Origin: a bacterium
GTDB lineage: Bacteria > ARS69
NCBI GenBank assembly: GCA_025774865.1
Contig: JALGZO010000446.1
Span: 1 to 8,194 of the forward strand
Reading direction: 5' to 3'
DNA length: 8,194 nucleotides
Shown one piece after another: positions 6,901 to 8,194 of the stretch (its first letter is position 1; every line of letters begins with the position of its first letter). The notes beneath the pieces are model-generated. The model made no database searches, had not been told where the DNA came from, and saw nothing but the letters and a program-made list of their open reading frames with translations. Made by a program: the position numbers and the translations under genes.

Positions 6901-8194
6901 GGACGGCTCGAGCGAGAGTACGAGGTCGCCGAGAATCAGCTCTTCCTGGTGGCGATCGCGGACGGAATCGTCGGTCAGCTTCACGGCGACGGTTACCTCG
7001 AGGGCGCGGGCCTGGACGAGGCCGACGAGCTCTACGCGACCGGACGCGTGAGCTACTACCTGCGCGGAATGGTCCTCGGCAAATATCTCGTCAAGTCGGC
7101 GTTCGACTCGGGCGCTCGCGACATCGCACCGATCTTCGGCGATCTGGACGAAATCGAGACCCAGCGGCTCGTGACGAACCTCGATCCCGACAAGTTCTAT
7201 CCGGTGTACGGCGACGAGAGCACCGTGGGTTGGGACGCCGAGACACTCGGACGCTTCTACCTGGCCGTCGACGCCGCGGAGTGGAGCGTTCTCGTCGGAA
7301 ACTATCCGGTCACATTGACCGACACGGAGCTTTCCCAGTACCAGCGCACACTCTACGGTGGGAAGGCCGTCTACCAGCGCGCATCCCGCGAACGAGGCGA
7401 ACCCCCCGACACCGCGGTTCTCGTGTTCGGAGCCGAACTCGAGCAGGTCCGCGTCCGCGACGAGCTTCGCGCGACGGGAGGATCGCTCTACTTCCTCAGC
7501 CACCCGGACGTCGTCGAGGGCAGCGAGCAGGTCACGATCGTCGTGCGAGACAAGGTCACCGGCCTCGAGCTCAGTCGTCGGATCCAGCGGCGGAACTCGG
7601 ACTACTCGATCAAGTACGAGGAAGGCCGCGTCCTCTTCCACCGACCGATCTCGAGCGTCGATCTCGACGACATGGTCGTCGACCCCGACATCCTCTCGGG
7701 GAATCCGGTCACGATTCTGGTCGACTACGAGATCTTCGCCGACTCGTTCGAGGAGACGGCGGCTGGCGTCCGCGTCAAGCAGCGACTGGGGAGCCGCGTG
7801 ACCATCGGAGGCACGTACCTCGACGATCATCCGCAGGCGGGGCCCTACGAGCTCGCCGGCGTCGACGCCGAAGTGGAGACGCATGGCTCTCGACTCGTGG
7901 GCGAGTACGCGCAGAGCGAAGGCACCGAAGCGCTCCTCTTCCGAAGCGAGGACGGTGGACTCTCGTACGCTCCGACCGCCGCCGGCATCGAGCTCGACGG
8001 ATCAGCGTGGCGCGCCGCGGCCGAGCTCGACATCGGTCGACTTTGGGGTGACGAAGGGCGGCTCCGCGTGAGGGGCTATCACAAGAACCTCGACGCCGGG
8101 TTCCTTTCGGCCGGGAGCTTTCTGGAGCGCGGACTGAGGCGGTCCGGAGCCTCGGCGTCGTTCCTCCTGAGCGACGCGAGCCGTCTCATGGTGA
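3934..8194 (+). CDS. Giant exported DUF11/SdrD-B/OmpA envelope protein (3' end outside window)
   Basis: An open frame of 1420 codons runs off the window with no stop. A long arginine-rich N-terminus precedes a hydrophobic signal (30-38) with likely cleavage after A45 (ASA-QT). Domains in order are: an Ig-like domain (about 46-225); DUF11 (230-365); an SdrD-B/prealbumin-like domain (378-445) with a DxDxDG loop (386-391); a FlgD-like Ig domain (545-625) with WDG at 585; OmpA-like (630-740); three Ig-like repeats (about 758-800, 843-895, 932-990); and a segment with KFYPVYGDEST (1087-1097) and YQRTLYGGKAVYQ. After that come GGSLYFLSHPDVVEGSEQV and, from about 1285, alternating strands that look like the start of a beta-barrel. 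The OmpA domain keeps GHTD (D676) and R691 fifteen residues later, the pair that binds diaminopimelate in known OmpA proteins, plus NRRV at 733. The start codon follows the upstream stop by one base with only a weak Shine-Dalgarno, suggesting translational coupling. The protein probably ties the outer membrane to peptidoglycan and displays or guides Ig-like partners. The domain calls are strong; the barrel and function are inferred. Confidence 0.9.
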   Translation, partial: MRFLRRSAPTRRSTRGRPGGQPTTRFVGCLLILLGVAASGGRASAQTIENVADGTANGVALDAAAARVTLTRLSSVASDAIAEISPNAVTTGSRDNAFVYDIRPTLNAGDTGPARVEITAPPGYSNLRVTDVLVGGTPLGPNCSSPGAGEYCVTTAGQTLTVALGSRVTTSQTRVTVRFTADAPSAAGTADFTAALSDGPLTLAARAGDANGDASDANSTTVEVFASQGVVLSLAKSADRDQAVVGEPVVYLAEIRNLGGGDVTDVRLEDTIPPNFKYITGSARMNGRPVADPSGVRTLHFAIGTVPAFVDENGNGTADPREAGHLALSYQVVVGAGARPGEYRSSGVAKDLCDVCVISNVAEVDVDVRLDELLDLGLVIGKVFEDRDRDGWQGSEEPGVANAVVALDDGAYAITDEHGRYHLPAVVPGQRLVKLDLAALGSGAVATTESSRILTLTPGIAAKADFGVELVRVPETIGTPPRSGVAMTGLPEDPLVLVLGSAETLSVLVNGDQIRLPSGNVRLTVGDFEEVVHVTDEGLVDPVRFTFDVDFRDNVGDWKLSVMNSRDAVVHSVEGGNDLPHFLTWDGTTNDGRLVTVGEVYHYRLEVVTRDNIHWKSPRRLFAVNRRSFISMRLTGDAFQSNADVLSPLARQTLREAGTVLRRFPEEKIVIEGHTDSSGPREHNLELSRRRAQAAKTFLTEEMGIPSERFTLRWFGEDRPVASENDPGGAALNRRVVIRADMEEVQRTNVTEGYWSEPKVEVNGQSVPIGKSGRFSTSLDGSETDEVVVVVTSPEGRTAAAGLRLPELEILEPVGEHRIPFGESRGGLAVSERDERGAFAATASVVGRTDPGGTVELAGEPVPTRPDGTFATVVELSVGHNPFGVVARSRQGFRRVVNLDVRVSDRDEDGEIIIDADVIPNLTVFWPPSDEPLRTAKLRLTGSTDPENEIQVNGTRWEVDGDGSFVGLVEMPVGTSRIEVVVRDPQGRRGRLEREYEVAENQLFLVAIADGIVGQLHGDGYLEGAGLDEADELYATGRVSYYLRGMVLGKYLVKSAFDSGARDIAPIFGDLDEIETQRLVTNLDPDKFYPVYGDESTVGWDAETLGRFYLAVDAAEWSVLVGNYPVTLTDTELSQYQRTLYGGKAVYQRASRERGEPPDTAVLVFGAELEQVRVRDELRATGGSLYFLSHPDVVEGSEQVTIVVRDKVTGLELSRRIQRRNSDYSIKYEEGRVLFHRPISSVDLDDMVVDPDILSGNPVTILVDYEIFADSFEETAAGVRVKQRLGSRVTIGGTYLDDHPQAGPYELAGVDAEVETHGSRLVGEYAQSEGTEALLFRSEDGGLSYAPTAAGIELDGSAWRAAAELDIGRLWGDEGRLRVRGYHKNLDAGFLSAGSFLERGLRRSGASASFLLSDASRLMV

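Noticed and set aside
5914-7884. Second long antisense open frame of 656 codons
   Set aside because: This is the same effect opposite the OmpA and FYPVYGD regions; no family features are seen, and the + frame is continuous and domain-bearing here.

Overview
The window is high-GC DNA from a Gram-negative bacterium. The evidence for that is an OmpA-type peptidoglycan-binding domain, signal peptides, and a probable outer-membrane C-terminal region in the largest gene. Giant DUF11/OmpA proteins and soluble hybrid kinases of the HDFNN type suit environmental deltaproteobacteria-like or similar didermic lineages, but no marker here fixes the taxon. Every supported gene lies on the + strand.

Layout: (1) positions 1-72 hold the last 23 codons of a short-chain dehydrogenase/reductase. 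(2) 168-2279 encodes a soluble hybrid histidine kinase with the order receiver, coiled coil, GAF, HDFNN-type kinase core, receiver. (3) 2280-2700 is a 421-base gap with no credible gene. It holds a short hairpin followed by a 27-base G-free, C-rich tract that could act in Rho-dependent termination. Just before the next gene it holds a leader in which one anti-Shine-Dalgarno hexamer can pair with either of two copies of its complement, one of them the ribosome binding site itself. (4) 2701-3279 and 3327-3932 encode two small secreted proteins that are clearly paralogous and carry a DUF11-like beta-sandwich core. (5) 3934 to the window edge is a single uninterrupted reading frame of at least 1420 codons. 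It starts one base after the preceding stop and encodes a giant exported protein. In order it has a signal peptide, an Ig-like domain, DUF11, an SdrD-B-like domain, a FlgD-like Ig domain, an OmpA-like peptidoglycan-binding domain, three Ig-like repeats, a conserved FYPVYGD segment, and the start of a probable beta-barrel. The frame was read codon by codon and contains no stop.

The three exported proteins very probably form one operon. The simplest reading is an envelope assembly. The giant protein would be anchored in the outer membrane by its C-terminal part and tied to peptidoglycan by the central OmpA domain, and the two small DUF11-like proteins would be secreted or periplasmic partners. 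The upstream kinase could regulate them, but the intervening gap suggests separate transcription and no direct link is visible. Family membership of the giant protein is well supported; the function of the three-gene module is not known to me and is the main item worth pursuing.
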